DNA of 64,000 bases from AP-15 sp963788085 (GCA_963788085.1 CAWBFS010000016.1:32556-96555); one strand, 5' to 3'. Shown: positions 47,814 through 56,679, counted from the first letter of the stretch. The notes: generated by a model not told the origin, from the letters alone. Numbers and translations are program-made.

Positions 47814-49580
47814 ATGCCGGCCGAGCCGTTGAGCGGAGCGGAAATCGTCATCAAGGCTCTGGTCGATCAGGGCGTCGATGTCGTATTCGGCTATCCCGGC
47901 GGCGCCGTCCTGCCGATCTACGACGCGCTCTTCAAGCAGAACTCGCTGCGCCACATCCTGGTGCGGCACGAGCAGGGCGCGGTCCACGCGGCTGAGGGCT
48001 ATGCGCGCTCGACCGGGCGGGTCGGGGTTGTGCTGGTGACGAGCGGCCCGGGCGCGACCAACGCGGTCACCGGCTTGACCGACGCGCTGATGGACTCGGT
48101 GCCGATCGTCTGCCTGACCGGCCAGGTCCCGACGCACCTGATCGGCAATGACGCGTTCCAGGAAGCCGACACAACCGGTATCACGCGGCCCTGCACAAAG
48201 CACAATTACCTCGTCAAGGACGTCCGCGAACTGGCCCGCATGCTGCACGAGGCCTTTTATGTCGCCAAAAGCGGCCGCCCGGGGCCGGTCGTCGTCGATC
48301 TGCCGAAGGATGTCCTGTTCGCGCCCGGGCCTTACACCCCGCCCGAAGAGGTGCGTCACAAGAGCTACCGTCCGCAGTTGCAGCCCGATCCGGCCCGGAT
48401 CAACCAAGCCGTCGAGATGATCGCTCGAGCGAAGCGCCCGCTTTTCTACGGCGGCGGCGGGCTGATCAATTCCGGGCCGGAGGCCTGCGCCCGCTTCGCC
48501 GAGCTGGTGCGGCTGACCGATGTGCCGTGCACTCTGACCTTGATGGGGCTCGGCGCGTTTCCGGCGGCAGACCCGCATTTCCTCGGCATGGTCGGCATGC
48601 ACGGCACCTACGAGGCGAACTTGGCCATGCACGGCTGCGATCTGATGGTCGCCGTCGGGGCGCGCTTCGACGATCGGGTCACCGGCCGTCTGAATGCCTT
48701 CTCGCCGGACTCCAAGAAGATCCACATCGACATAGACCCGTCGTCGATCAACAAGAACGTCCGCGTGGATTTGCCGATCATCGGCGATGTCGGCGAGGCG
48801 CTATCGGCCATTCTGGCCGCTGGACCCGCCGACGCTGCGCTGCCGACGACAGTCGCGGCGAGAGGCAAATGGTGGCGCGCAATCGAGAATTGGCGGGCGC
48901 GCGATTGCCTGCGTTACGACCGCAGCCGGCGCGATCTGATCAAGCCGCAATACGCGATCGAGCGGCTTTATGCGCTGACCCGCGACCGGGACGTCTACAT
49001 TACCACCGAAGTCGGCCAGCACCAGATGTGGGCCGCTCAGTTCTTCAAGTTCGAGGAGCCGAACCGCTGGATGACCTCGGGCGGTCTCGGCACGATGGGA
49101 TATGGCCTGCCGGCGGCGATGGGCGTGCAGATCGCCCATCCCGACGCTCTCGTCATCGACATCGCCGGCGAAGCCTCGGTGCTGATGAACATTCAGGAAA
49201 TGTCGACCATCGCCCAGTACCGGCTGCCGGTCAAAGTGTTCATCGTCAACAACCAGTATATGGGCATGGTGCGGCAGTGGCAGGAGTTGCTGCACGGCGG
49301 CCGCTATTCGGAGAGCTACACGGCGGCGCTTCCCGATTTCGTCAAGCTCGCCGACGCCTTCGGCGCGGTCGGGCGGCGGGTCGAGGATCCGGCGGAGCTC
49401 GACGATGCGATCCGCGAGATGCTGGACACCGACGGCGCCTTCATCCTCGACGTCGCGGTCGACCCGGCGGAGAATTGCTTTCCGATGATCCCGTCGGGCG
49501 CGGCCCATAACGAGATGCTGCTCGGGCCCGAGGACGAGGCCGAAAAACCGGTCTCCGAGGAAGGCATGGTGCTCGTCTGA
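47814..49580 (+). CDS. ilvB: Acetolactate synthase large subunit
   Basis: About 588 residues from the ATG at 47814, after GGAGG. The catalytic Glu53 is in RHEQGAVHAAEGYAR. FAD region GMHGTYEANLAMHGCDLMVAVGARFDDRVTG. The ThDP-Mg motif reads DIAGEASVLMNIQEMST...FIVNN, with Glu where Asp is usual. It condenses pyruvate (or 2-oxobutyrate) in branched-chain amino-acid synthesis. Nine bases before ilvN. Confidence 0.96.
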   Translation: MPAEPLSGAEIVIKALVDQGVDVVFGYPGGAVLPIYDALFKQNSLRHILVRHEQGAVHAAEGYARSTGRVGVVLVTSGPGATNAVTGLTDALMDSVPIVCLTGQVPTHLIGNDAFQEADTTGITRPCTKHNYLVKDVRELARMLHEAFYVAKSGRPGPVVVDLPKDVLFAPGPYTPPEEVRHKSYRPQLQPDPARINQAVEMIARAKRPLFYGGGGLINSGPEACARFAELVRLTDVPCTLTLMGLGAFPAADPHFLGMVGMHGTYEANLAMHGCDLMVAVGARFDDRVTGRLNAFSPDSKKIHIDIDPSSINKNVRVDLPIIGDVGEALSAILAAGPADAALPTTVAARGKWWRAIENWRARDCLRYDRSRRDLIKPQYAIERLYALTRDRDVYITTEVGQHQMWAAQFFKFEEPNRWMTSGGLGTMGYGLPAAMGVQIAHPDALVIDIAGEASVLMNIQEMSTIAQYRLPVKVFIVNNQYMGMVRQWQELLHGGRYSESYTAALPDFVKLADAFGAVGRRVEDPAELDDAIREMLDTDGAFILDVAVDPAENCFPMIPSGAAHNEMLLGPEDEAEKPVSEEGMVLV

Positions 49581-49588
49581 GGCGCGGC

Positions 49589-50093
49589 GTGACGGAAATC
49601 GAGCGGCACACCATCGCCGTGCTCGTCGACAACGAGCCGGGCGTGCTCGCCCGCGTCATCGGGCTGTTCTCCGGGCGCGGCTACAACATCGAGAGCCTGA
49701 CCGTCGCCGAGGTGGACCGCGCGAACGGCCTGTCGCGTATTACGGTCGTGACCACCGGAACCCGGATGATCATCGAGCAGATCAAGGCGCAGCTGTCGCG
49801 GCTGGTGCCGGTGCACAAAATCCACGATCTGACCGACGAGGGACCCTTTGTCGAGCGCGAGATGGCGCTGATCAAGGTTGCCGGCAAAGGCGAGTCGCGC
49901 ATCGAGAGCCTGCGCCTCGCCGACATCTTCCGCGCCCGCGTCGTCGAACTCGACGACGGAGAGCTTCGTTTTCGAGATGACAGGCTCGAGCGAAAAGCTC
50001 AACGCCTTCATCACCTTGATGGAACCCCTCGGCCTCGTCGAGATCTCGCGCACCGGCGCGGCGGCGATCTCCCGGGGGCCTGCGAGCTTTTAG
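49589..50093 (+). CDS. ilvN: Acetolactate synthase small subunit (frameshift near 49950)
   Basis: About 168 residues. The ACT domain is HTIAVLVDNEPGVLARVIGLFSGRGYNIESL, with SRITVVTTG. The frame then changes after ARVVE to STTESFVFEMTGSSEKLNAFITLM and EPLGLVEISRTGAAAIS, stopping at 50091. It confers valine feedback on IlvB. Start GTG 49589. The break is one base, in an essential-type gene, so a sequence error is likely. Confidence 0.92.
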
Positions 50094-50103
50094 CCTCGCT
50101 TCA

Positions 50104-50151
50104 CCGGCGAAGGCCGGCGACTATCGGACATGGTCCCGGCCTCCGCCGGGA
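50104..50151. repeat. Two REP-like hairpins between ilvN and ilvC
   Basis: CCGGC-GAAG-GCCGG at 50104-50117 and TCCCGGC-CTCC-GCCGGGA at 50134-50151, the second followed by TGACA. The 7-bp stem and 4-base loop match the palindrome at 26960-26977, so these are probably one interspersed family. They could also fold in the ilv transcript and stabilise or attenuate it. Confidence 0.7.
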
Positions 50152-50173
50152 TGACAGGTGAGAGGAGAGCGAA

Positions 50174-51193
50174 ATGCGGGTGTATTACGACCGGGATGCC
50201 GATGTGAACCTGGTGAAGTCGAAGAAGGTCGCCATCATCGGCTATGGCAGCCAGGGCCATGCGCACGCCAACAACCTGCGCGACAGCGGGGTCAAGGACG
50301 TCGTCGTGGCGTTGCGGCCCGGCTCGGCTTCGGTCAAGAAGGCCGAGGAGGCGGGGCTGCGCGTGATGACCTCCGCGGAGGCCGCGAAATGGGCCGACAT
50401 CGTCATGGTGCTGACCCCCGACGAACTGCAGGCCGCCCTCTATGCCGGCGAGCTGCGCCCCAACATGCGCGAAGGCACCGCGCTCGCTTTCGCGCATGGT
50501 CTCAGCATCCATTTCCGCCTGATCGAGCCGCGTCCCGACATGGACGTGTTCATGATCGCGCCAAAGGGGCCGGGCCACACGGTGCGTTCGGAATATCTCC
50601 GCGGCGGCGGCGTGCCCTGCCTTGTCGCGGTCGAGCAGAACCCCTCCGGCAACGCGCTCGAAATCGCGCTCTCCTATGCCTCGGCAATCGGCGGCGGCCG
50701 CGCGGGGGTCATCGAAACGACCTTCAGAGAAGAATGCGAGACTGATCTCTTCGGCGAGCAGTCGGTGCTGTGCGGCGGCCTGACCTCGCTCATCCTCGCG
50801 GCCTTCGAAACCTTGGTCGAAGCCGGTTATGCGCCCGAGATGGCCTATTTCGAATGCTGCCACGAGATGAAGCTGATCGTCGACCTGATCTACGAGGGCG
50901 GCATCGCGAACATGCGCTACTCGATCTCGAATACCGCGGAATACGGCGACTACACGCGCGGCCCCAGGCTGATCGACAGCCATGTCCGGGCCGAGATGAA
51001 AAAGATCCTGGCCGATATCCAGTCCGGCAACTTCGCGCGTGAATGGGTGCTCGAGAACACCGCCGGACAACCCAGCTTCAAGGCGCTCCGCCGCCGCGCC
51101 GCCCAGCACGAGATCGAAAAGATCGGGGAAAAACTCCGCGCAATGATGCCGTGGATCGCCGAGAACCGCCTCGTCGACAAAACAAAGAACTGA
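50174..51193 (+). CDS. ilvC: Ketol-acid reductoisomerase (class I)
   Basis: 339 residues. NADPH loop KVAIIGYGSQGHAHANNL; Rxxx-Ser region LRPGSASVKKAEEAG; ELQAALYAGELRPNM; MIAPKGPGHTVRSEY. The C-terminal knotted domain carries the Mg-binding Asp/Glu set in EEECETDLFGEQSVLCGG and YFECCHEMKLIVDLIYEGG. Second common step of valine and isoleucine synthesis. GAGAGGAGAG precedes the ATG. Confidence 0.97.
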   Translation: MRVYYDRDADVNLVKSKKVAIIGYGSQGHAHANNLRDSGVKDVVVALRPGSASVKKAEEAGLRVMTSAEAAKWADIVMVLTPDELQAALYAGELRPNMREGTALAFAHGLSIHFRLIEPRPDMDVFMIAPKGPGHTVRSEYLRGGGVPCLVAVEQNPSGNALEIALSYASAIGGGRAGVIETTFREECETDLFGEQSVLCGGLTSLILAAFETLVEAGYAPEMAYFECCHEMKLIVDLIYEGGIANMRYSISNTAEYGDYTRGPRLIDSHVRAEMKKILADIQSGNFAREWVLENTAGQPSFKALRRRAAQHEIEKIGEKLRAMMPWIAENRLVDKTKN

Positions 51194-51599
51194 GCGGTCC
51201 CTGCCGCGCTGAGCTCAGCCCGGAGACCGGGCAGGCGCGGCTCAATCGCGGGTCACGACAGCCCGTCTATTTTGCGCCTGGGCTGCTTCGCCGGTACCCA
51301 CGATTGCCGGCCTCGAATGCCGAGCGCCTTTCGGTGGCCCAAATGTCTTGCGCCCAGGGAGAGGCCAATGTCGCTAACACGTTCGGTCTGCCCGCCAATC
51401 TCTGCGATGGCTACATCTTTCCCGACGCGCTCTATCCGCATCTGGAGGTTGTGGAGGCGCGACTTGCTGCGGTATCGACCCCGACTGGATCGACCCCGCC
51501 GACGACCCGCACGAAACGGCTTGTCCGGCGCCACCCTCAGCAGTCGCCGACGGCTAGCTCAGCGCCTGGTGCGAACGCTGGAATCAACATACGGCAAGC
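51194..51599. other. Degenerate region after ilvC
   Basis: About 400 bases with no convincing gene. A frame reads ANTFGLPANLCDGYIFPDAL and LYPHLEVVEARLAAV, which looks protein-like but I do not recognise it. It may be the decayed 5' part of the remnant that follows or of a different lost gene. Confidence 0.35.
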
Positions 51600-51832
51600 G
51601 AAGCGGCGCTGTTCGGCGAACATCCTGCGCGCGATTGGCGCGGCGCGGGAAAGGGGCCTCACCGTCGTCGGCTTCTCGGGAAGGGCCGGGGGAGAGATGG
51701 CCTCGCTATGCGATTATTGCCTGCATGCGCCAATCGGGTTCGACGCCGCTCATTCAACAGATCCGCATCACTGCCGGACATATCATCTGCGGGCTCATCG
51801 AAGAGCGCCTGTTTCCTCGGGCGCGCACCTAG
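51600..51832 (+). pseudogene. Remnant of D-sedoheptulose-7-phosphate isomerase (GmhA-like SIS domain)
   Basis: The C-terminal half of a SIS-domain protein is visible: NILRAIGAARERGLTVVGFSGRAGGEMASLCDYCLHAP, then in another frame STPLIQQIRITAGHIICGLIEERLFPRAR. The missing N-terminal part and the frame change mark it as decayed. GmhA makes the heptose precursor of lipopolysaccharide. The remaining bases to 52345 show no gene I can support. Confidence 0.7.
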
Positions 51833-52345
51833 AGAGCGACGCAAAGGTCAGCGTCGGCGAGGCCGCTTCTGCCACGATGGGGAGGCGTAGAGCCGAGTTT
51901 CGTTCGGGCTACCGCGGCTGTTTCGATATCGGAGTTCGCGAATATTCCAAGCGCCAAGTCAGCGCGATCGCCAACGCTCATGGATTTCAGAGTTTCGGAA
52001 CACGCGGGACACGCCTGCGCGCGCAAGGGCGACCGCAGCCAAATCGTTATCTCTATTCTGGGGGACGGTGTCGATCACCCAAGACCCTTCGCTTTCCCCC
52101 GTTGCCGACCCCCGGGGAAACACTGGCAGCGGCTTGTCCGGCAGCAAGTTTGCGATCGGTATACTCAGCTGCATCCGCGGCGTCTCAGGCCTTTGCCCGA
52201 GCGATGGCGGCGGGGAATAATTGGCTTTGTTTGGCAAAAAAGAATTTTTCGGCCTGCAACAAAAGCTGAAACAGAGCGAGCAAATGCTGGACCAAGGTGC
52301 GGGCCTTGGGCGCGCTCGCTGATGTGTAGATCCTGCCGGAACTCG
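51833..52345. other. No gene supported
   Basis: About 500 bases between the GmhA remnant and the next gene. Open frames cross it but none has family-like content; base composition is slightly less GC-rich. It may be the edge of the accessory island that follows. Confidence 0.4.
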
Positions 52346-52999
52346 TCATTCTGTATCTCCTGCGGCCAGCGTAACGGCATCTGAAATCGGAGATGAAAGA
52401 CGATTCCAGCGTTTGTCCTGTATCTGGCGAAGCTCGTCTAGGGCCCGATGGAGCGATCGTTCCAAGCTCCTCTCATAGCGGGCTAGCTTGCCGAAGGCGT
52501 CCCCCTCTTTGGCGTCCGCGTCGATCGCCCGTCCGAGGAGGACCTCGTCCCGGTCCCGCTCGTGTCTAGCGCGCCCAAGCGCCTCGCTCGCTTCCGTATG
52601 CGCCGCTTCGTCCGTGATGGTCCGGAACGAAAGCGTGGGGAGGATCTCCTTCTCATAGGAACAGACTTGTGTAGCGAGCCGGTCCGCCTTGAGCCCGTGC
52701 ATCCGCGAATGGAGCAACGCAGTCTCCGCCCGCCCCAATCGCTGGAGCCTCCACATCGCGTTGACCACACGATCGACGAGGAATTCCTCGACCGGCCCCA
52801 TCGGCGAGAGGTTTGCCCTGACCTGGTTCCGGAGGTCCTCGAAGGCATCCGCCTCTTCTCCTGGGAGGACAACGTCCTGGGCAAGGAGGCCGTGCCGGAA
52901 CGCGTTGAATCGGACGACGGCTTTGCCCTCTGGCGTCTTTGGTCCCGTGGAGTGGAGAGCGTTGGCCCGGTTAGCGGCCTTCTGTCGTTCGCTCGTCAC
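52346..52999 (-). CDS. Conserved hypothetical protein of the NA-x-STGPKTxxGK type
   Basis: 217 residues. The N-terminus AANRANALHSTGPKTPEGKA followed by RFNAFRHGLLAQDVVLPGEE is a recognisable motif shared by hypothetical proteins in many environmental bacteria, often near mobile DNA. The rest is helical (VEEFLVDRVVNAMWRLQRLGRAETALLHSRM) with charged helices (ARHERDRDEVLLGRA; RSLERSLHRALDELRQIQDKRW). Function unknown. It is the downstream-most intact gene in the island on this strand. Confidence 0.65.
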   Translation of the reverse strand: MTSERQKAANRANALHSTGPKTPEGKAVVRFNAFRHGLLAQDVVLPGEEADAFEDLRNQVRANLSPMGPVEEFLVDRVVNAMWRLQRLGRAETALLHSRMHGLKADRLATQVCSYEKEILPTLSFRTITDEAAHTEASEALGRARHERDRDEVLLGRAIDADAKEGDAFGKLARYERSLERSLHRALDELRQIQDKRWNRLSSPISDAVTLAAGDTE

Positions 53000-53427
53000 G
53001 GTCCCCGCCTTCGGCTGATTCTCGAAACATGCCCAAGCACGCGATCATCGAAAAATATGGTGATAAAATCATCATTTTCATTTACGCAAACACCTACAAC
53101 CAAGGGAAATTTGTGCAATTATGCCATACTGGGAACGATTTGTCAAGATAGTAATTAGTTTTATCCCACGAGTGGGACATCTGAACAGTCGTCCGACGGT
53201 GATCCACGAGGCGCTGGATCGGCACCGTGTCCACCCCGGCTGGTCGATCTAGTGCAGGCGAGGGGCCTGTCCGGGACCAGCGACTGGGCAGATCGGCCCT
53301 AGCCTCGCGGGCGCTACTTTACGGTACATCCGGTGTCGGGGGCCCACGGCCCGACGGTAGGCACGCCCATGATGATTAGCGGCCCGTCATACATTCCTTG
53401 CGCCGGAAGCTAACACTTTAGCCTGTT
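53000..53427. other. AT-richer gap inside the island
   Basis: About 430 bases. AT-rich around 53045-53160 (ATGGTGATAAAATCATC; AATTAGTTTTATCC), plus TCCCA-CGAG-TGGGA at 53164-53177, a small inverted repeat. It probably contains the promoter of the minus-strand 52346 gene. No gene seen. Confidence 0.4.
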
Positions 53428-53814
53428 TTATCGTGACCCATCCTTCATTAAGTCAATCCGCTGGCGCGCTCGGAACACGATCCTCTCCCCGGCCTTCACA
53501 TCTCCCGATACCGTCCACAGCCGAAAAGCTACATTGAGTGGATCGATGCGCAGGACGCTCCAGAATGTCAGTTCACCGAACTGGTGTTGCAGCGCATGAC
53601 AGCCGGTGCAGAGAGATACGGAGTAGCGATCCGACGGCTTCATCCCCGCGCCGGCGTCGGATGCCGAGCGCAAATGCGCGGCCTCTGAGGGGGCTGCCTT
53701 ACCGCAGGCGACGCAAGGAAGCTGTCTGACAAAGGCTAAGTGCTGCATGCGCCTCCGGGGGGCCGGCTTGGGCTTTCCGCGGGCCACGGTGCGCGGGATG
53801 CGGGGTGCGGGCAT
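53428..53814 (-). CDS. Phage-type HNH/DUF968-like nuclease
   Basis: 128 residues. A basic N-terminus (ARGKPKPAPRRRMQHLAFV) precedes PCVACGKAAPSEAAHLRS. Then comes SVSLCTGCHALQHQFGELTFW: two CxxC pairs and the His residues of a zinc-stabilised HNH or Ref/DUF968-like fold. Such nucleases are common in the early recombination regions of temperate phages. Three bases separate it from the small ORF upstream, so it belongs to the same transcript. Confidence 0.72.
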   Translation of the reverse strand: MPAPRIPRTVARGKPKPAPRRRMQHLAFVRQLPCVACGKAAPSEAAHLRSASDAGAGMKPSDRYSVSLCTGCHALQHQFGELTFWSVLRIDPLNVAFRLWTVSGDVKAGERIVFRARQRIDLMKDGSR

Positions 53815-53817
53815 GAG

Positions 53818-53958
53818 TTACGGCACAAATTCAACGAGGTTTGGTCGTTGGGCTCTGCGCCCAGTCGCGAAATCATCGCGACAATGGTCCCAGACGCTGC
53901 GGGCCCGTGCCCTGATGAGACGGGCGATATACCTCAACCCCAAGGCGTAGCGGATCAT
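53818..53958 (-). CDS. Small 46-residue ORF in the phage recombination module
   Basis: Reads MIRYALGLRYIARLIRARAR then SVWDHCRDDFATGRRAQRPN, ending LVEFVP. Its ATG (53956-53958) overlaps the TGA of the YqaJ gene (ATGA), and its stop is three bases before the HNH ATG, so it is neatly packed in the operon. It is basic (many Arg) and predicted helical at the N-terminus. I recognise no family. Support comes from the spacing, not homology. Confidence 0.5.
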   Translation of the reverse strand: MIRYALGLRYIARLIRARARSVWDHCRDDFATGRRAQRPNLVEFVP

Positions 53959-54635
53959 GGATTAATCTCGACGCTCGCGCGCAGCGCTGCCCTAAGCGCC
54001 AGTCTGCTCGGCGGGATCGGCAGTTCATTCGTAGCGCGGATCTTCTCCATCACGCGCTCGATGAAGTAGTTGAAGATCTGGAGCTCGCGGTCGAGGGCTT
54101 CAATAAACTTTTCATCGGGCTCAACCCGCATGACAACTTTAGGAAGCACGTCGTGCCAGCACACGATATCGACCCAGCTCCGTTGCGAAACGTAAAGCTG
54201 GCCCTGAAGCTGAGGCCGGAAGCGTTCATGGACCTCTCCGGAAATCCAGTACTCCACCTGAGTTTGCGGTAGGGGAGCCTTGATCTCCAATAGGCCTTCA
54301 TCGCCGACGAGCCGATCAGGACTGCATCCGATCGTGTGATTGTCATCGGTGATGAAGCCAACCCTCTCAGCCGTTACGTCCTGATCGAATTCATACCAAT
54401 CAGCAGCGTCGGCCTCGACGATCAAGCCCCGCTCCATAGCAGGCGAATTATAAAACTCGATTTTTCGCTGCAGGATCCGCTCGGCGATCAGGACGCAGGC
54501 GTATTCCCGCCACTGTCTCGACGGCTTGCCTTGGGGGGTGATGACCTTGTGGAAGTGCGAGCTTGTCGGGATCCCCAGCTTGAGGCGGTCATACTCGTCC
54601 GAGTATTGTGCCACGTTACGATGAAAGATTGGCAT
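53955..54635 (-). CDS. YqaJ/lambda-exonuclease-type viral recombinase nuclease
   Basis: 226 residues. The fold starts DRLKLGIPTSSHFHKVITPQGKPSR. AMERGLIVEADAADWYE follows, then the PD-(D/E)xK site GCSPDRLVGDEGLLEIKAP (Asp, Glu, Lys) and PQLQGQLYVSQRSWVDIVCW. This is the lambda Exo / YqaJ family: a 5'-3' exonuclease that resects ends to load an annealing protein. The ERF gene next to it, overlapping by 20 bases, is that partner. Confidence 0.85.
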   Translation of the reverse strand: MPIFHRNVAQYSDEYDRLKLGIPTSSHFHKVITPQGKPSRQWREYACVLIAERILQRKIEFYNSPAMERGLIVEADAADWYEFDQDVTAERVGFITDDNHTIGCSPDRLVGDEGLLEIKAPLPQTQVEYWISGEVHERFRPQLQGQLYVSQRSWVDIVCWHDVLPKVVMRVEPDEKFIEALDRELQIFNYFIERVMEKIRATNELPIPPSRLALRAALRASVEINP

Positions 54636-55464
54636 GACTGGGCTCCGCCTTACCCATCTGTTCCTCTAGAGTGCTTATGGCCTTGCGATAGTCCCGGGCT
54701 GCGATCGTCGCTACGGCAGCATCGAGAGAACCAGCTTGCTCGACGCTCTGGGCCTTCATGTATTTCAGAAACTTCGGCCCGACTTTGGCCTTCTTGATCA
54801 GATCAAGAATTGTTTTGATCTGGGCCTCGTCGATTGTGCCTCCGGCTCCGTCGTCATCATCCCCGACAACCACGATGTTGAAGATGTTGCAGGCGACGTA
54901 GCGGCGGAGGAAGGAATTGGTGCTCCCCACTGCCTGCACGTTCGACTTGCCACCCGTGGTGTCCAGCGGGGCCGGCATAAAGGAATCTTCATAATGGCCG
55001 CCCGGCAGGTGCTTCAGACGACCGCGGATCAGGATGCCGCCGCCCTCCCGCGGTTCGTCGGAATAGGAGAGATCTAGATCCTCTTTCGCCAATAGCGGGC
55101 GCAGATGTTTATCGATCTCCTCCAGGGGGGCGTATTTGAAGGCTTCGTAGGTGCCCTTTTGAGGCTTTCCCTTCTCGATTTCGTATAGAGCGGACTTGTT
55201 CTTGACGATCTTGATGCGGGCGAGCTTTTTCAGGATCCGGCCCTTCGCCGCGTTGTATGCGAGCTCGGCCTCTTTCGCCTTGAGCCGCTCGTACATCGCC
55301 ATCATGCGTTCGAGCTTTTCGACATCGGCGCGGGGGTCAAGCGCCACCCTTTCAATCAACGCCAAAACCGTGGAAGGGCTGTCCGATGGTGGCGCGGGCA
55401 GTAGCCGCTCAACCGGCCGTTCGCTCTGCTCGGTCTCTAGCGTGAGGCTAGCCTGCTCCTCCAT
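54616..55464 (-). CDS. ERF-family single-strand annealing protein
   Basis: About 282 residues from the ATG at 55464 (MEEQASLTLETEQ), after AAAGGAGGAA. The ERF core is AELAYNAAKGRILKKLARI, YEAFKYAPLEEIDKHLRPLLAKEDLDLSYSDE and TNSFLRRYVACNIFNIV, followed by an acidic GDDDDGAGG and a C-terminal helical tail. ERF anneals complementary single strands; with the adjacent exonuclease it makes a Red-type recombination pair. Phage origin is well supported by the context. Confidence 0.85.
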   Translation of the reverse strand: MEEQASLTLETEQSERPVERLLPAPPSDSPSTVLALIERVALDPRADVEKLERMMAMYERLKAKEAELAYNAAKGRILKKLARIKIVKNKSALYEIEKGKPQKGTYEAFKYAPLEEIDKHLRPLLAKEDLDLSYSDEPREGGGILIRGRLKHLPGGHYEDSFMPAPLDTTGGKSNVQAVGSTNSFLRRYVACNIFNIVVVGDDDDGAGGTIDEAQIKTILDLIKKAKVGPKFLKYMKAQSVEQAGSLDAAVATIAARDYRKAISTLEEQMGKAEPSHANLSS

Positions 55465-55712
55465 AAGAATTCCTCCTTTGTCCGGCCCGGTATCAGCGTC
55501 GTCCCGCAATTGGAAGTCGCTGCACCAGTCATAAAATTGACAAACGCGTCGCCCAGTAACCCCGCTTCAATGTCGGCATCGCGCGGCCCGTTACCGGCGG
55601 CATCGCTGCCCACAGCGCGGGCCGTCGCGGCCCAGTGCTTCGAGAATTTTTTTCTGATTTATTGTTCTGTCTGCGTACCCAGATTAGTTCCGTGCGTGTA
55701 AGGCTTCGAATG
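55465..55712 (-). other. Leader of the ERF gene; possible undetected small gene
   Basis: About 250 bases. One minus-strand frame stays open and protein-like (RDADIEAGLLGDAFVNFMTG) but has no clear ATG; a GTG start near 55615 is possible. It could be a short phage protein or its 3' part. Confidence 0.3.
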
Positions 55713-55988
55713 TCATGACTGCGACTCTTCCATGATGAAGCCGGCAATATCGGAAGCCAGTCGGTTGCCACCACCCTTCTGCAGCAAGAGAACCGCATGC
55801 ATCGCACCGCCAAAAAAGCAGTTGCGCATCAGGGGAAGGATGACCTCATTCAAGGGACCGTCGCTCACGCATCTATCGAGGGTGTGGAACCATGCCTCGT
55901 TTAGCGAGGAAATCGGGCCAGTCGATTGCCCAAGCCGGGGATCTCCGGGCGGCAGCTTGCCTATTCCGCCATCGTCAGGTAGGCCCAT
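55713..55988 (-). CDS. Small phage-type hypothetical protein
   Basis: 91 residues. The part MRNCFFGGAMHAVLLLQKGG resembles small prophage proteins near recombination genes; the earlier LNEAWFHTLDRCVSDGPLNE looks natural. Located between the XRE regulator and ERF on the same strand. Function unknown. Confidence 0.5.
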   Translation of the reverse strand: MGLPDDGGIGKLPPGDPRLGQSTGPISSLNEAWFHTLDRCVSDGPLNEVILPLMRNCFFGGAMHAVLLLQKGGGNRLASDIAGFIMEESQS

Positions 55989-56075
55989 CGCTTCTCTCCC
56001 CGGTGCGCGTGTTTGGGAGAGAATTATTCACAAAATCCGTGATGCCGTCAAATAAAAATTCACATTCGGTGATGA

Positions 56076-56372
56076 TTAATGTTGAGGATCGGCGGCTTCG
56101 ATTTGCGCGATCTCGATAGCGAGATGATGGGGAAGCCTCGAGCGATCGCCCCGATAGAGCCAATCAAGGGTGACGCCGTATTCGTCGCAGATTTTGTGGG
56201 CTGCCTCGATCGTTAGTGGCCGAGCTCCCGTTTCGTATTGGCTATATCGGTTCGGTTTCAGATTGACGCGGTTGGCGAATTCCCGTTGATTAACGCCGAA
56301 AGCCTGGCGGGTATGGCGTAGTCGTGTCGCGATATGCTCGGTTTTCCTAATAACGCGAATTCCCTTCCTCAC
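56076..56372 (-). CDS. XRE/Cro-CI-type helix-turn-helix regulator
   Basis: 98 residues. HTH region IATRLRHTRQAFGVNQREFANRVNLKPNRYSQYETGARPL, with the recognition helix NRYSQYE. DEYGVTLDWLYRGDRSRLP is the typical XRE tail. It heads the minus-strand phage-like module and is probably its repressor or activator. There is an 87-base gap to the next gene. Confidence 0.82.
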   Translation of the reverse strand: MRKGIRVIRKTEHIATRLRHTRQAFGVNQREFANRVNLKPNRYSQYETGARPLTIEAAHKICDEYGVTLDWLYRGDRSRLPHHLAIEIAQIEAADPQH

Positions 56373-56679
56373 CGCAGCTTCACTTTAAGAGTGGGCTCAC
56401 CCTGTGTGAAGTCTGTTACCAATCAGGATCACGATGCGTGAATAGCTTGAGAGCCGCGGCGCTGTCGCCGCTGCTTGGTCGGCTGTGAGCCAAATCGGGT
56501 TTGCTTAACAACAGCTGGATCCGCTGTTGCAATATCTCTCGGTATCAAGGAAAACAACGTGGGCGGTCAAAGGCTTCTCAAATTGCAATGAGCGTGCGAT
56601 TGCGCCTATGATACATTGATCCAGCAGCGGGTTCCTCTGCCTCGGCTGTCCCGGGCGTGTTCTGCTTGCGATTTCGATC
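56373..56679. other. Upstream region of the XRE gene
   Basis: About 300 bases. Probably holds the promoter and operators of the regulator; I saw no clear repeated operator. Sequence near 56560-56680 is probably IS flank. Confidence 0.35.

Noticed and set aside
51043..52269. A 408-codon open frame after ilvC
   Set aside because: It starts inside ilvC in another frame and, apart from a GmhA-like stretch, has no family features. High GC makes long shadow frames common here.
53740..54069. A plus-strand 109-residue ORF inside the phage module
   Set aside because: It is antisense to the YqaJ/HNH operon, has no ribosome site and no protein-like pattern.
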